DNA from: Lithospermum erythrorhizon | Taxonomy: Eukaryota > Streptophyta > Magnoliopsida > Boraginales > Boraginaceae | Assembly: GCA_019722365.1 (NCBI GenBank) | Contig: JADFUC010002297.1 | Coordinates: 1-64,000, forward strand | Direction: 5' to 3' | Length of the DNA stretch: 64,000 nucleotides | Shown here: piece after piece, positions 24,401-34,584 of the stretch | Layout: every line of letters starts with the position of its first letter | Position numbering within the stretch: the stretch's first letter is position 1 | Program-made: the position numbers and the translations under genes | The notes under the pieces: model-generated | What the model was told of the DNA's origin: nothing | The model's input: only the letters and a program-made list of their open reading frames with translations | The model's database searches: none

Positions 24401-26623
24401 GTGGATACAAATTTTCAGGTTTTCATTGACAGCAGTATATCTTTTCGTCATTCGATATTTCACAAAAGTCAGTGGGAAAATATCAGTGAAGTTTGTTAAG
24501 AGGGAATACAATAAGAACATTGAATATCGAGCTGATAGCTTGGTTTACAAGGTTGTTATTTGAAACTTGAGTGGCACTTTTGTTTGGAGATGCACAGAAT
24601 TTTGACGACCTTCTTTGCAGGTTTTTGCACTTTATTTTATGCAAACATACATTGGAATATTCTATCATGCTCTCCTGCATCGAAATTTCATGACACTTCG
24701 ACAAGTACTAATTCAACGGCTAATTGTTTCTGAGGTCAGCGGACGTCTCAATTCAACTTTAGACTGGGCACTTCTTAAATGGAAGCCAAAGACTACTTCC
24801 ATGTTTTATCATTTCCTTTCGGCTAAACTTTCTTTCTTCATTGTGACAATCAATTTTGCAGGTGCTGGAAAATTTGATGGTGAACTCTCTTCCTTACTTA
24901 AGATACAGCTTCAAGAAATACCGAGCCATTCGGTAAAAAAGTTTTTCAAGTGTTCATCACAAAAAAATTGCAGTTCAATAAGTTAGTTTATGTTGCACAT
25001 TGGATTAATTTATTTATCTGCTTCAGAAAAAACAAGAGAAAACATGAACGAGGACTATCTCCGGGGAAGGGCAGATCCATATCTAGGGTAGAAAAGGAAT
25101 ACCTTAAACCTGCTTATTCTCCAAGCATCGGTGAAGAACTTGAAGATGGACTATTTGATGGTAATTATTATAACAATAATAATTGTTGTTGGTTTTGTTG
25201 CTGTTATTATTATTATTGGTTCTTAAATTCTTCCCTTGTTCAAGAGAAAGCGAGGAGCTTACTAGCCCAAACAAACGAGGGTAGCCTCTTGAACACTAGC
25301 CATGTTAGAAGTAATATTTGCATGCCTATGGAGTTGAAGATCATATATTATCTAGCTCTAAGATATAATGAAACAAATCAAAATAACTCATTACACTACC
25401 TGCGCTTCTTATTTTTCGTGAAGTAGAAGATAGTCGTTGCTCTTCGTGTGGGATCAATTCGGAAACAGCTTCTCTGTAATCACAAGGGTAAGGCTGCGAC
25501 GCTGCGTACAATCCACCCCCATCCGTTTACCCCACTTAGGCGAGAGCCCTTTTAGAGGCAATGGGGCACGTTATTGTGCTGTTGTTGTTAAAAGATCAAA
25601 GTATTGAGTTTGTATTTGTTTATACGAGATCAAACTCTGATCTGTTCCATGCCTAGAATATATTTACATGTATACATAAATACATACATCCAACTTAATT
25701 TATTTATTTTCATTTTCAAGCTGTCCTATTTGTCTCATTCCTCAATTGTTAATTTGGATCATATCCCTTTTCCAACCACACTATGAATTGCTATATTGAT
25801 TACATTTCTGTTTCATAAGTTGTAGTTGACTCTTATATCACTTTTATTTTTAACTTTGGTTGATTAACTTGATTTGAATTTAAAAACTGCTGCAGACTTT
25901 CTGGAGCTTTCTTTGCAATTTGGAATGGTCATGATGTTTGCATGTGCATTTCCCCTCGGATTCGTCTTTGCCACACTGGTATATCTTGCCTTACGTTCCT
26001 AATTACCATGGAATTTGCTTGGGTAAACAGAGAGGAGTTCAAAACTCATTTAAGTATTCCTTCATTATGGTTTTGTGTGAAGAACAATTTGACAGAAATC
26101 AGAACCGATGCACTGAAGCTGCTTGCAGTCTTAAGAAGGCCAACCCCTCGTGAAACTACAACAATTGGTGCTTGGCTCAACATATTTCAAGTATTTAACT
26201 CTTCTCGTAATGTTTCTGCACTTGTGTGTGTTGTCTACACTAGCTTCTGACACTTGTTTTTGAAATGCAGTTTCTTTTAGTGATGTCCATATGTACCAAT
26301 TCCGCACTCTTAGTATGGCTATATGATCAGGAAGGGAAATGGAAGATATCACCAGGACTTGTGGCAATCATTGCTATGGAGCATATTCTTCTGTTCATTA
26401 AATTTGGATTTTCCAGGATGGTCCCTGAGGTATGACCAATAACCTTTAATTTAACTTAAATGAAGCATGTTGACATATGCTAAATGGTAATATATTACAC
26501 CTTCACTCTGTTCATTAGGAGCCTGCTTGGGTGAAAGCTAAGCGTATGAAGAACGCAACTCAGGCACAGGACATATGCTCCAAGCAGCTCTTGAAGTCTA
26601 TTTCTAGTCAAAAAATTGCTTAG
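21495..26623 (+). CDS. Anoctamin-like (TMEM16 family) membrane protein, 15 exons, one apparent frameshift
   Basis: Exons: 21495-21668, 22216-22285, 22461-22576, 22709-22842, 22948-23039, 23129-23233, 23381-23647, 24419-24551, 24621-24734, 24862-24932, 25027-25160, 25896-25978, 26083-26190, 26271-26429, 26519-26623, all with GT-AG borders and matching phases. The product (about 621 aa) resembles the plant anoctamin-like protein of Arabidopsis At1g73020, a member of the TMEM16 channel/scramblase superfamily; plant function is poorly known. Visible landmarks are [76 protein letters not shown] and [16 protein letters not shown], with several hydrophobic membrane segments. The start is the first ATG of the frame. 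Exon 4 is 134 bases, one short of the 135 its phases require. Read from the acceptor it gives KCKDIH and then shifts frame before [13 protein letters not shown], so a base is missing near 22724-22729, or the consensus is wrong. Confidence 0.9.
25160..25590 (+). mobile_element. SINE-like insertion in intron 11 of the anoctamin-like gene
   Basis: The segment GGGATCAATTCGGAAACAGC (from 25451), the phrase CACAAGGGTAAGGCTGCGAC, TGCGTACAATCCACCCCCAT and an ending in TTGTTGTTGTTAAAAG (about 25578) have the look of plant TS/SolS-type SINE 3' ends, which finish in TTG repeats. The 5' tRNA-related part is not clear. An AT-rich trinucleotide run (TTATTATTATTATTGG) sits at 25200-25220. The insertion lies in the sense orientation within an intron of about 735 bases. 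Confidence 0.5.
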
Positions 26624-27130
26624 TGTTAGAATGATTGGCCAAAGAAGCGAACGCAGTATCATCTGTTTTGCTCTTCCTTTTTGAAACTTGATGCAGAACT
26701 CAGAGCTATAGTTTTAGGAGTTTCAGGCTTGAATATATGCTGCCTTGTTTGTATGCATAGATAAAACTCTGCAATTAACAGAACTTGTTTAAGATTTTTG
26801 TTAGCTTTGTGAAATACACACCTTTTTGGCAATGATGGAAACCAAAACTGCAGATTACTTTCCAGCATTTCCCAATTTAAGAGGATTAATTTGTGTTGTG
26901 TTTGAATATAATGTTGTTGTTTTCTTTTGTACAAGGACTTGAATGGATGACTATTTACTTGACAAAACACAATATTTTGAGTTCTTTCTATCAAAAAACC
27001 AAGAAAACAGATGCTAATATAGTTGTGAAGGAAAAGTACCATTTACATCAACAAAAAGTAAAGGAAAACTAGTAATGGATAAGATACAGAGACACCATTC
27101 TTTTGGGTTGCTAGCTTCTTCACCCAGCTC
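26624..27130. other. Intergenic between convergent genes
   Basis: Contains the 3' untranslated region of the anoctamin-like gene and, on the other strand, that of the small gene ending at 27131. No further gene is supported; the open frame at 26659-27042 on the minus strand has no recognisable features. Confidence 0.5.
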
Positions 27131-27376
27131 TTAGCCTGACTTTCTTGAACTCTTCTGACGATCGCTCAGTTGGCGCGCATAGGTTACAACTGCTTTCGCC
27201 CATCTCCTGATCTGACACTTGAGCTTCCTAGAATCCACGTGTTTCAACGACTTGACCGCAGGATCAATGGAGATTGCTGGGAAGGAGAAGCAGCGATTAA
27301 ACCGTCCCTGCTTTGTCGCAGAAGGGTTCTTGATAAGTCTGCCATTGTTGGAGTCCATAACTTCCTTTGCAGACAT
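27131..27376 (-). CDS. Small basic protein, unrecognised, conserved-looking
   Basis: A frame of 81 codons from ATG 27376 (MSAKEVMDSNNGRLIKNPSA) to TAA at 27131. It is rich in Lys and Arg and ends KLKCQIRRWAKAVVTYARQL followed by a Ser/Arg-rich tail. It has a protein-like rather than random look (balanced composition, amphipathic C-terminal stretch), and I believe similar short plant proteins exist, but I cannot name a family or function. A second possible start is ATG 27358. Upstream, TTTTTACAG ending at 27415 is a good splice acceptor. A short first exon (from ATG 27512, MELAEKSSANK) is therefore possible, but its donor GTTTCT at 27479 is in the wrong phase. Confidence 0.45.
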   Translation of the reverse strand: MSAKEVMDSNNGRLIKNPSATKQGRFNRCFSFPAISIDPAVKSLKHVDSRKLKCQIRRWAKAVVTYARQLSDRQKSSRKSG

Positions 27377-28186
27377 GATAAAACTTTTCTCCAGGGAATC
27401 CAGATTCTGGACCCCTGTAAAAAGAATGTAAGTTATGAATTCCAGTAGTTTGATATTTACAAGGCATCTTGCAAGAAACCTTATTGGCTGAAGACTTTTC
27501 AGCAAGTTCCATTAGTTGTTGACTTGTTGTATAAGAATAAACAAACACACAAACAAGCTCTTACTCGGCAGACACGCAACTCCCTCCATTTTCATTGTTA
27601 TATAATTTTATTATTTTTGATTCTCCTTTCTTTGAATGGCTCTTAAAAAAAATAGATAGACAATCATCAAGCCAGCATCATGTTTTGTTTACACACTCGA
27701 TATTTGGTTCAATAGATTATCTTTGATTACGCACTCGATTTGTTAATTTTTTTATTTCAAAGTCAGGCTCTTGTTTTGTTAATAATTGATTTGAATTTGG
27801 TTCTATTATGTTGAGAACTTGAGATGCCTTCAAACGAAGGCAATAGGTGTAGCTAAGAGGGACTTTGCTCACCTCTTCTAATAATGTTGACATAACCCAT
27901 TGGAAAATCGATTACTCATTTTTCATATATTTTATTATTAACATGATCATTTTAAAGCATATATATAAATGCATCAATTAAAATTTCAAAGTGAAAGCAT
28001 CCGAATGTGATAAATTGAAAACAAAAATGAGATTTATGCCTACAATCCATAACTAGATATCTAGCTATCTTTAGCAAAGTAAATAGTTCAACGGAATATG
28101 TTTGTTTGGTTAAAACATCCAAAACACCAAAACATCGAAAGAAAATGGAAGAAGCAACAGATGATTACTCAGCAGCAGCAGCCACT
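27377..28186. other. Intergenic / possible 5' part of the small gene
   Basis: AT-rich, with the possible upstream exon described for the small basic protein at 27480-27512 and the 3' untranslated region of the eL28 gene (minus strand) towards 28186. Nothing else can be supported. Confidence 0.4.
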
Positions 28187-29928
28187 TCAGTTTCTGGCTT
28201 GCCTATTTTTCTTCTTAATACCAGACTTGGAAACCCTGAGGCTCCTGCTCACAGCACTCAACCGAGCAAGAGCCGCCTTCTTCAGATCTGGTCTATAGTG
28301 GTTGTCCGCCACCTACACCACAACAGAAACAATTAAGCCTTATATTACAAGTTTGAACTAGAGGAATGAGATTCTATTTCAGATAAAAGAGAAAGATGAG
28401 ATAGGGCTAACGGCCACATTAAAAGGGCTATGAAGATACAAGAGTGATCATGCAACAGTAAGCTATATTGATTTAATTTGTCATATGAACTACACTGCAC
28501 TACTGCATCTCTGAGCCAAAAGAATTCTGAATGCAGAATCCTAAAAAACTAAGAGCATTGCATCATTTCATCTCCCCCTGTCACCCAATTTCCCCCTTTT
28601 GCTGTTCCACTTCACTACATTCCACATGATAATGAATGAAATATTATATTTTTATGTTTTATTTCAATGATCTAGTTTGCGAGACAAAACTTAGTAAATC
28701 CAATAAAAACTGAGGAAATAATATGTGAAATCAAGCAATAATTAACGAACCACGGGTTGGTCAAGGGCATTATCTAATGGTGGACAGAAGGAATTATTAC
28801 CCTTCAAGTGTTAGCTGAGTTAATATCAGCTAATATCACAACTACACTACTATAATTAGGTATATCAGATTATCAGCACCATGGTTTCGCATATACTTCC
28901 AATTTACCTTTGTTAAGATGCTAAAGGAAACAGTACCTGATTTTTAACAGCCTTGGCCATGCGGCTAAACTCCTTCTTCAAAACAGATTTGTTAAGAGAA
29001 CTGGCTGGCTTGCTCTGCTTCTTAGTCTTAGTTGTAGCTAGCAGCACACCCTGCTCTTTCGATGCTGGTTGGATGGTCACAGTCTTCTTGTTTGCCAACC
29101 CTAAACCAATATATTCATATTAGTATATTAATTTATGCACGTAATCACCTTTCAGAATAGAATTGATAATTGAAAAACATTCCACAAATGAATAAAAATC
29201 ATAGGTAAGTATAACAACAGTAACTCAGTTATCCTAATTCTAAGATTTCATATCAACAAAAAAAAATACTCCCACTACTCCAAAAAGATTGTCCAGTTTG
29301 ATTTTAGTGCTGAAACATTGTAGCAATAATTGACACGCATGGTTTGAACCAAAATTATCAGGTTAATAGTAAAATACATCAAAAATTACTAGCATTTGAT
29401 ACTTTTTCAGCAAATATCATACACCATATGTGACATATTTAAATACTTAAGTTCAATATCCAAAACTGGACAATCTTTTTTGGACAGAGACATAAAAGAA
29501 AGATGTAACTTTATAAAGGTACATAACAGATCAGAGCTAAATCAATATCAATTGAACTCCTTACCCATTCTGATTAATAAAATAAATACTTTATATTATA
29601 CGACATACATACAAACAATTGAGTTCAAAATCAAAAACTGGACAATATTCTGGGATGCAAATAGCGCAAAAAATAAATAAAGCTGCAACTTTATCAAAGT
29701 ATATAACAAATCTGAGCTAATTCAATATCCTTCAAGTCAAGTCTCATCTTAATTATAAGAAATCAAAAAAAAAATCTAACCGGAGTGCTTGTAGGAGTGA
29801 AGATTGAGGAGGTTATTAGGCTCTTTGCTAAAAACGGTTTTTGGAGTCCCATTACCAAACTGCTTCACATAAAATGAATTGTTCTTCTTGACGATTTCCC
29901 AAATCAATTGTCCTGGAACTGTCGCCAT
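28187..29928 (-). CDS. RPL28: 60S ribosomal protein eL28
   Basis: Coding exons on the minus strand: 29928-29781, 29100-28937, 28312-28187, all GT-AG, phases 1 and 0, giving 145 aa, close to plant eL28. Exon 1 encodes [20 protein letters not shown] and later [12 protein letters not shown]. Exon 2 begins [20 protein letters not shown]. Exon 3 encodes [20 protein letters not shown] and ends KKKNRQARN. eL28 is a structural protein of the large cytosolic ribosomal subunit, expected to be assembled in the nucleolus. The frame is intact, unlike three neighbours. A leader intron lies upstream at 30869-29953 and carries a tandem repeat array. Identification is secure from N-terminus to C-terminus. Confidence 0.95.
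28938..29780 (-). repeat. Repeats in eL28 intron 1 derived from a Stowaway-like MITE end
   Basis: Intron 1 (29101-29780) holds CAAAAAGATTGTCCAGTTT (29281-29299) preceded by TACTCCCACTACTC. It also holds the inverted counterpart AAACTGGACAATCTTTTTTGG (from 29464) and a second direct copy at about 29635. The pair 29267-29490 could be a short MITE. The stretches after each direct copy (AACTTTATAAAGGTACATAACA and AACTTTATCAAAGTATATAACA) also match, giving a duplication with a period of about 172 bases. (Coordinates here also cover the adjoining exon 2.). Confidence 0.55.
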
Positions 29929-30007
29929 TTTAGCTTACTCCTTTCCTTCACACTACAGGAAATCAAATTACGAATAAATTCAAAATGTAAATATTGTGTG
30001 TATGTTT

Positions 30008-30868
30008 GTACAAAAACTGGACAATCTATTAGGGATGAATAAATTCAAAGTTACTTATGCAAATAATGTATGTACGTATGTATGCTTATATAAAAAAACT
30101 GGACAATCTTTTTAGGACAAAAGGAGATTTACACTACAAGAAACAAATCAGATTACAAATAAGTTCAGAGCCAAATGTATCATAGTTGTGAATAGCATTT
30201 GGCGGTCCGTAGTGGCGAAGCTCCAAAAATCCGCTATTGTGCTGCTATATTCGCTATTTGCCTCGATTTACCACGACGCTATGAAGCACTACTATACGGC
30301 AACGCTCCGCTATACCGTGATAGGGCCGCTATTCACAACTATGATGTTTATATAGAAAATGGACAATCTTAACGGACGAGCTTCACAGTACAAGAAATAA
30401 ATTCAGTGACAAATGTAAATAATGAATGTGTTTATATAAAAACTGGACGATCTTTTCGAGACGAAAGGAGCTTTAGAATACAAAAAACAAATCAGATTAC
30501 AAATAAAGTATGTATGTTTATAGAAACTGGACAATATTTTTGGGATAAAGGGAGCTTTACACTACACAAAATAGACCATATTATAAATAAATTCACAGTG
30601 ACAAATGTAAATAATGTATGAATGCTTATATACAAACTGGAAATATTTTTGGGATCAAGAAAGCTTAACGCTACACAAAATAAATCATATTACAAATAAA
30701 CTCACAGTGATCAATGTAAATATATAATTTTTTTGGGATATAAGGAGCTTACACTACAAGAAATAAATCATATCCAAAATAAATAAGATTATAAATAAAT
30801 TTATATATAAATAATAAATGCATGTTTATATAGAAACTGGACAATCTTTTTGGGACAAGGATGGCTTA
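30008..30868. repeat. Tandem array, units of about 85-110 bases, in the eL28 leader intron
   Basis: A unit beginning AAACTGGACAATCTTTTTGG, followed by GACAAAGGAGCTT.ACACTACA and a part with AAATCATATTACAAATAAA and GTAAATAATGTATG, recurs with starts near 30013, 30096, 30355, 30436, 30523, 30634, about 30726 (start of unit lost) and 30836. The unit head looks like the terminus of a Stowaway-type MITE, also present in intron 1 in both orientations. The array is split by the hAT-like element at 30179-30345. Confidence 0.75.
30179..30345. mobile_element. 167-bp MITE with perfect 18-bp inverted ends
   Basis: ATCATAGTTGTGAATAGC (30179-30196) and its exact reverse complement GCTATTCACAACTATGAT (30328-30345) bound a GC-richer core of CGCTATTTGCC-type phrases. 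The ends resemble a widespread class of small plant hAT-type derivatives. It has split the tandem array in the eL28 leader intron. A clean target duplication is not seen. Confidence 0.75.
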
Positions 30869-30882
30869 CCGGAGAATAAATC

Positions 30883-30890
30883 TAGGGTTT
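30883..30890 (-). promoter_or_regulatory. Telo-box in the eL28 leader exon
   Basis: AAACCCTA on the minus strand. This motif is typical of promoters and leaders of plant ribosomal protein genes and co-ordinates expression in dividing cells. It lies just upstream of the leader-intron donor. Confidence 0.6.
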
Positions 30891-30931
30891 TTGCTTGTGA
30901 GCGGCTGAGTATGAGGGAAAAGAATAAAGTG

Positions 30932-30940
30932 TATATAAAT
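30932..30940 (-). promoter_or_regulatory. Probable TATA box of the eL28 gene
   Basis: TTTATATAC on the minus strand, about 30 bases upstream of a pyrimidine-rich tract (CTTTTCCCTC, about 30912-30922 on the minus strand), which would be a reasonable start site for a ribosomal protein mRNA. Confidence 0.5.
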
Positions 30941-31039
30941 TAGGTTTCCTAGCTTGAATTACCAAATTACCCTTGTTAAGTATTTTTTAATTTCCATTTT
31001 ATTAAATCTATTTTTTAAAACCGAAATTAGCATTTATCG

Positions 31040-32580
31040 ATTTTTTGTGTTGACGTTTGGTTCGGGTTTGACAACAGAGCTGTTAATGATCGGAGCTGAA
31101 CCAAGCGGCTCGGCTCGACGCCGAGGCTCCCGAGGCTCCTGGGCCGGCCTATATCGAGCCGAGCCACGAGCCTAGCCTCTTCAAAGCTCGTTATTCTCGA
31201 GTCTTACCATGTTCGGCCTCCTGGTGAAATTTCTGCTCTAACATGAATTTTTATATATTAAAGACTAATTCTCATATAATTTCAAGGATGATTCGACTTC
31301 CTATTATAAAAAAGTTTAATTAACGCTAGTTTTTTATGCATTTAACTTTTAATTATAATTTCTAGCTTAACGTCAATCGCCTAATTTATCTATAAACAAT
31401 TAACGTCCATCTCTCATTATATTTATACACTTTATCCCTTTAAAATTCTCAAAAATTCCACTGGGGTTTGTTTAGCTCTGCCTCCTGGCCTGCTACCGCC
31501 ACAACAACAAGCCTGACCGAGCCGAGCCTAGCCATCGAAATTGTAGCCCAAAAATCTCTCCAAAGCGACTCTGCCGACTCATCAACCTCTATTTGACAAA
31601 CACCACCATACTGGTGTAGAATGGAGTATGATGGTAGATTTGGAACCAACTCGTATATGGGTAAATCGATACATACTCATTTCTAGCTACTTGCCCAAAT
31701 TATACTCGCTACTTTTGTTGACATATATAAAAACAAACTACATATAATTTATAAAATAAAATAAAAAAAACGGGTACTACTAAAATGTGAAACGAACGTT
31801 ACCGATTCAATTCAGAAGATTCAAATTTCAAAAATAAGCCGATCTCGAAACTCGATTCTACACAGATGAAATGAAATGAACGTCAAATTATTATTCGCCT
31901 AACCTAGCCTCGAACTATTCGAACATGTTCGGCTCGATCCATCAATTTTGATCCATTAAAGATAAAGCCTACTGCCAATTAATATATAAGCCCCCCTCCC
32001 CATTAACCCTATTTTCCTCATTCCCTATGACTCTATTTCTCCACCGTTTCTCTCTAACTCCCCCATGTCTCACTATTTCAAATACGGGCCTCCAATGGAT
32101 TCACCTGGCATACCGGTACTAAAGTTGCAAAAATAAAGAGTCAATACCACTGTGAATAATCCAAAGGAACACGATCAAGAAATAACGAAATATTCGATTC
32201 TAAGCTTTCAAATTCTACGAAAAAAGATCGATTCGAGCTCCGATCGTCCTAAAAATATCAAATCAAACGCCAATTTTGATTGGTAAATCGGACCGAACTA
32301 TTCGATTCGTCTCATATTACCTTAGTCCCAACTATTTGCGAACTATCGTGAATATCAAGCGAACTATTTGAGAACGTCTCGGACAACTATTTGCGAACGC
32401 TCTGGGCCCGAAATACCGAATCAATCAAATCTTGAATATAAAAAAGGGGTTCTAACTCTCGACCGACCTCTTGATTTTTATATTTGGTCGAATCGAGCCG
32501 AATCGAATAATAATTGAAAATAAAATTGAATCGAATCAAACCTACCATTCGGTAGGTTCGATTCTACAGATCCCTAAACA
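31040..32580. repeat. Degraded repeat rich in GGCTCGG/TTCGAATCG phrases
   Basis: AGAGCTGTTAATGATCGGAGCT at about 31076 followed by GGCTCGGCTCG phrases resembles one end of plant hAT-type elements. Related GAGCCGAG and GTTCGGCTCG phrases occur at 31150, 31515 and 31925, and TCGAATCGAG...CGGTAGGTTCGATTCTAC at 32480-32570. Boundaries and target duplications could not be matched. No gene is supported here. Confidence 0.4.
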
Positions 32581-32944
32581 TGACAAGTATAGGAACCACT
32601 TAAGGTACTAAAGAAACAAGAACAACAACTAATTCATCTGCTAAGATATTCCTGCTACCAACAAATGAACTATACCATTTGATTCCTCTATCCATAATTT
32701 GAAATAAAATACACCGTCTCGAGGATTTGCATTTTACCACGAATCTATTCATTAATTATATAACTTATTACTACCTGCATCGCTTAGTCATACATTAATC
32801 CAAGACATGAAATTTTATTTTTATTTTTTATTTTCACGAAAGCGGCACACTATTTAGTTTTATATAGATAATATAGATGGGAGAAGGCCAGGCTGCACCG
32901 GTAAATTTACCACACACGAGCTTTTTTTTTTTACGTATAATAGT

Positions 32945-33485
32945 GGTCTACCCTATGGCCATGTTATTATATTTCTACTGCTTCGACTCCCTGCACTCAT
33001 ATTTCTACTGCTTCGCCTCAGCCCATATTTTCTCGCCCGACTACCCCTCGATCATATTTGTGCATTAAGCTAATTCGGAGACATTTCGCCCGTCAATTTC
33101 ACATAATAGTTGCGTCCGCTTCACCGACAATATTTCTACCTCGCTTCTCACCTGCGCCATATTTTCAAGGCTGCTTTGCCTCGTGAATCATATATTTTCT
33201 CGATTCTAATTCCTCGATCATATTTTCGATTCAATTCTGGGCCATATTTTCGACCAAGCTGACCGAGATCATATTTTCTACCAAGCCGAATTCGGACCAT
33301 ATTTCTCCCCTGCTTCGATCCGAGACCATATTTTGGGCCCGCTTAATCCAGACTATATTTTCGCCCGCTTCGACTCGTATCATATTTTCTAATTTATTTC
33401 GACGGGAGCATATTTTCGAACTGTTGCTGAACTATATTTTCTACTGCTGATGCTCTATATTTTCGTCCGCTTCGAAGAGACTACG
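32945..33485. repeat. Diverged minisatellite, about 30-base unit
   Basis: About seventeen degenerate copies of a unit of the form CATATTTTCGCCCGCTTCGACTCGGAC, each marked by (C)ATATTTTC or ATATTTCTAC. Clear copies lie at 32968, 32999, 33025, 33147, 33237, 33269, 33297, 33330, 33354, 33380, 33409, 33436 and 33456. Spacing is mostly 24-34 bases; the array is older in its middle (33050-33150). The +frame open reading at 32877-33068 runs through it and is only a by-product. Confidence 0.75.
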
Positions 33486-34584
33486 AACGCCATTTACTTA
33501 GCCGACACCAAACCCAATCTAATGCCCATATCTCAACATCACCTCCTCCACCACTTCCTCCGCCACCTGGAGTATGATTTTTAAAGTCAGAGAGAAATAA
33601 GAAGCTTCAATTCTATAAAAGTAGCAACTTTTAAATATCCGGCTAAAAAACCTCCAAATTAATTTTGAAATTGGCGAAGTAATATATAGTATTTTCATTT
33701 CATATTGAGTAAATTCAAAAACCACCTATTTGTTATTACATAGATAACAAACACTACATACAACCATACTTTATTTTACTCTTAAACAAGAACCTCTTCC
33801 AAAAACATCGAATGGCCTATTTGGCTAGAAGTTCTTCCAATGACTTAAAAGGCCCCTACTGATCCTCATCAGAAGTGGCATGAAATGGGAATTGCTTTTG
33901 AAAAAAAATCTCTTCAAACATCGATGCATGATAGTTTTTGTCATCTTCCTCATATGAGATGTGCAATTAAACTCAAAGATTTGGGCGTAATAAGGATGAT
34001 TTAGAAGCATAGACACATTTTATGAAGAGAGCAAGAAACACGAGTGTCAATTATTTCCATGTCATTTCTTTATGAAACTAAGGTGAATGGTAACTATTCA
34101 TACACAAACTTAGCCTTGCAAGATTCAAACCTTCTTTCTTGACAAGAAGTGGTTAATCCAAAGCAAAAGAAAGTCCAAGGAATTAGTAAATTTGATTTAT
34201 GCATATCAAGATAAGTTTGTCTAAAACATTTTCACACATAACAATGTGAATACATCATGTCCCAAATGCCTCTAATTGCAATATGATTGCAATTGCAATA
34301 TCTAAAATCATCTGTCTTAGGAATGTTTGGTTTGCATTGTATGTCACGATTTAGCTTTGTACGAGGCTTTCAGCACCATATTGTCACTATTGTCAATATC
34401 AATATTATTAATGACAAACCTTTTATCTTGTAATATAGGATCTGTAAGTTCTTTAAAAATGCTATGATGAAAGGCATACACGAGTTTATTCCAATTCAGT
34501 TCCATAGTTGCAATTTCATTACATATATATCAAAGTGGAAAATGGATAAGTGAAACTCATAAATGAGTAGTTTAAAATTGCAAC
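33486..34584. other. Intergenic, no gene recognised
   Basis: AT-rich sequence between the minisatellite and the jacalin gene's 3' end. Phrases at 33800-33860 (CATCGAATG, TTGGCTAGAAG) recur at about 48010-48080 (CATCGAATGCCTAGTTGGCTAGAAAG), so a dispersed repeat is shared between the two places. Nothing else was seen. Confidence 0.45.

Larger units (their letters stand above)
29953..30869 (-). other. Leader (5' UTR) intron of the eL28 gene
   Basis: On the minus strand the donor TCTCCG|GTAAGC ends the leader exon at 30870, and TTTCCTGTAG|TG makes an acceptor ending at 29953, 24 bases before the ATG at 29928. Plant ribosomal protein genes often have leader introns that raise expression. The 917-base intron is mostly tandem repeat plus one small transposon. 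Confidence 0.7.

Noticed and set aside
24329..24704. Minus-strand frames inside the anoctamin-like gene
   Set aside because: They are shadows of exons 8 and 9 on the plus strand.
30406..30621. Plus-strand open frame in the eL28 leader intron
   Set aside because: It is generated by the repeat units of the array; the frame repeats itself with the array.
30008..30868. CRISPR-like regularly spaced repeats
   Set aside because: Units are tandem, diverged and without unique spacers, in an intron of a eukaryotic gene.
32877..33068. Small open frame at the start of the minisatellite
   Set aside because: It runs through degenerate tandem units and has no protein features.
32945..33485. CRISPR array
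   Set aside because: The copies are contiguous and degenerate rather than identical repeats separated by spacers.
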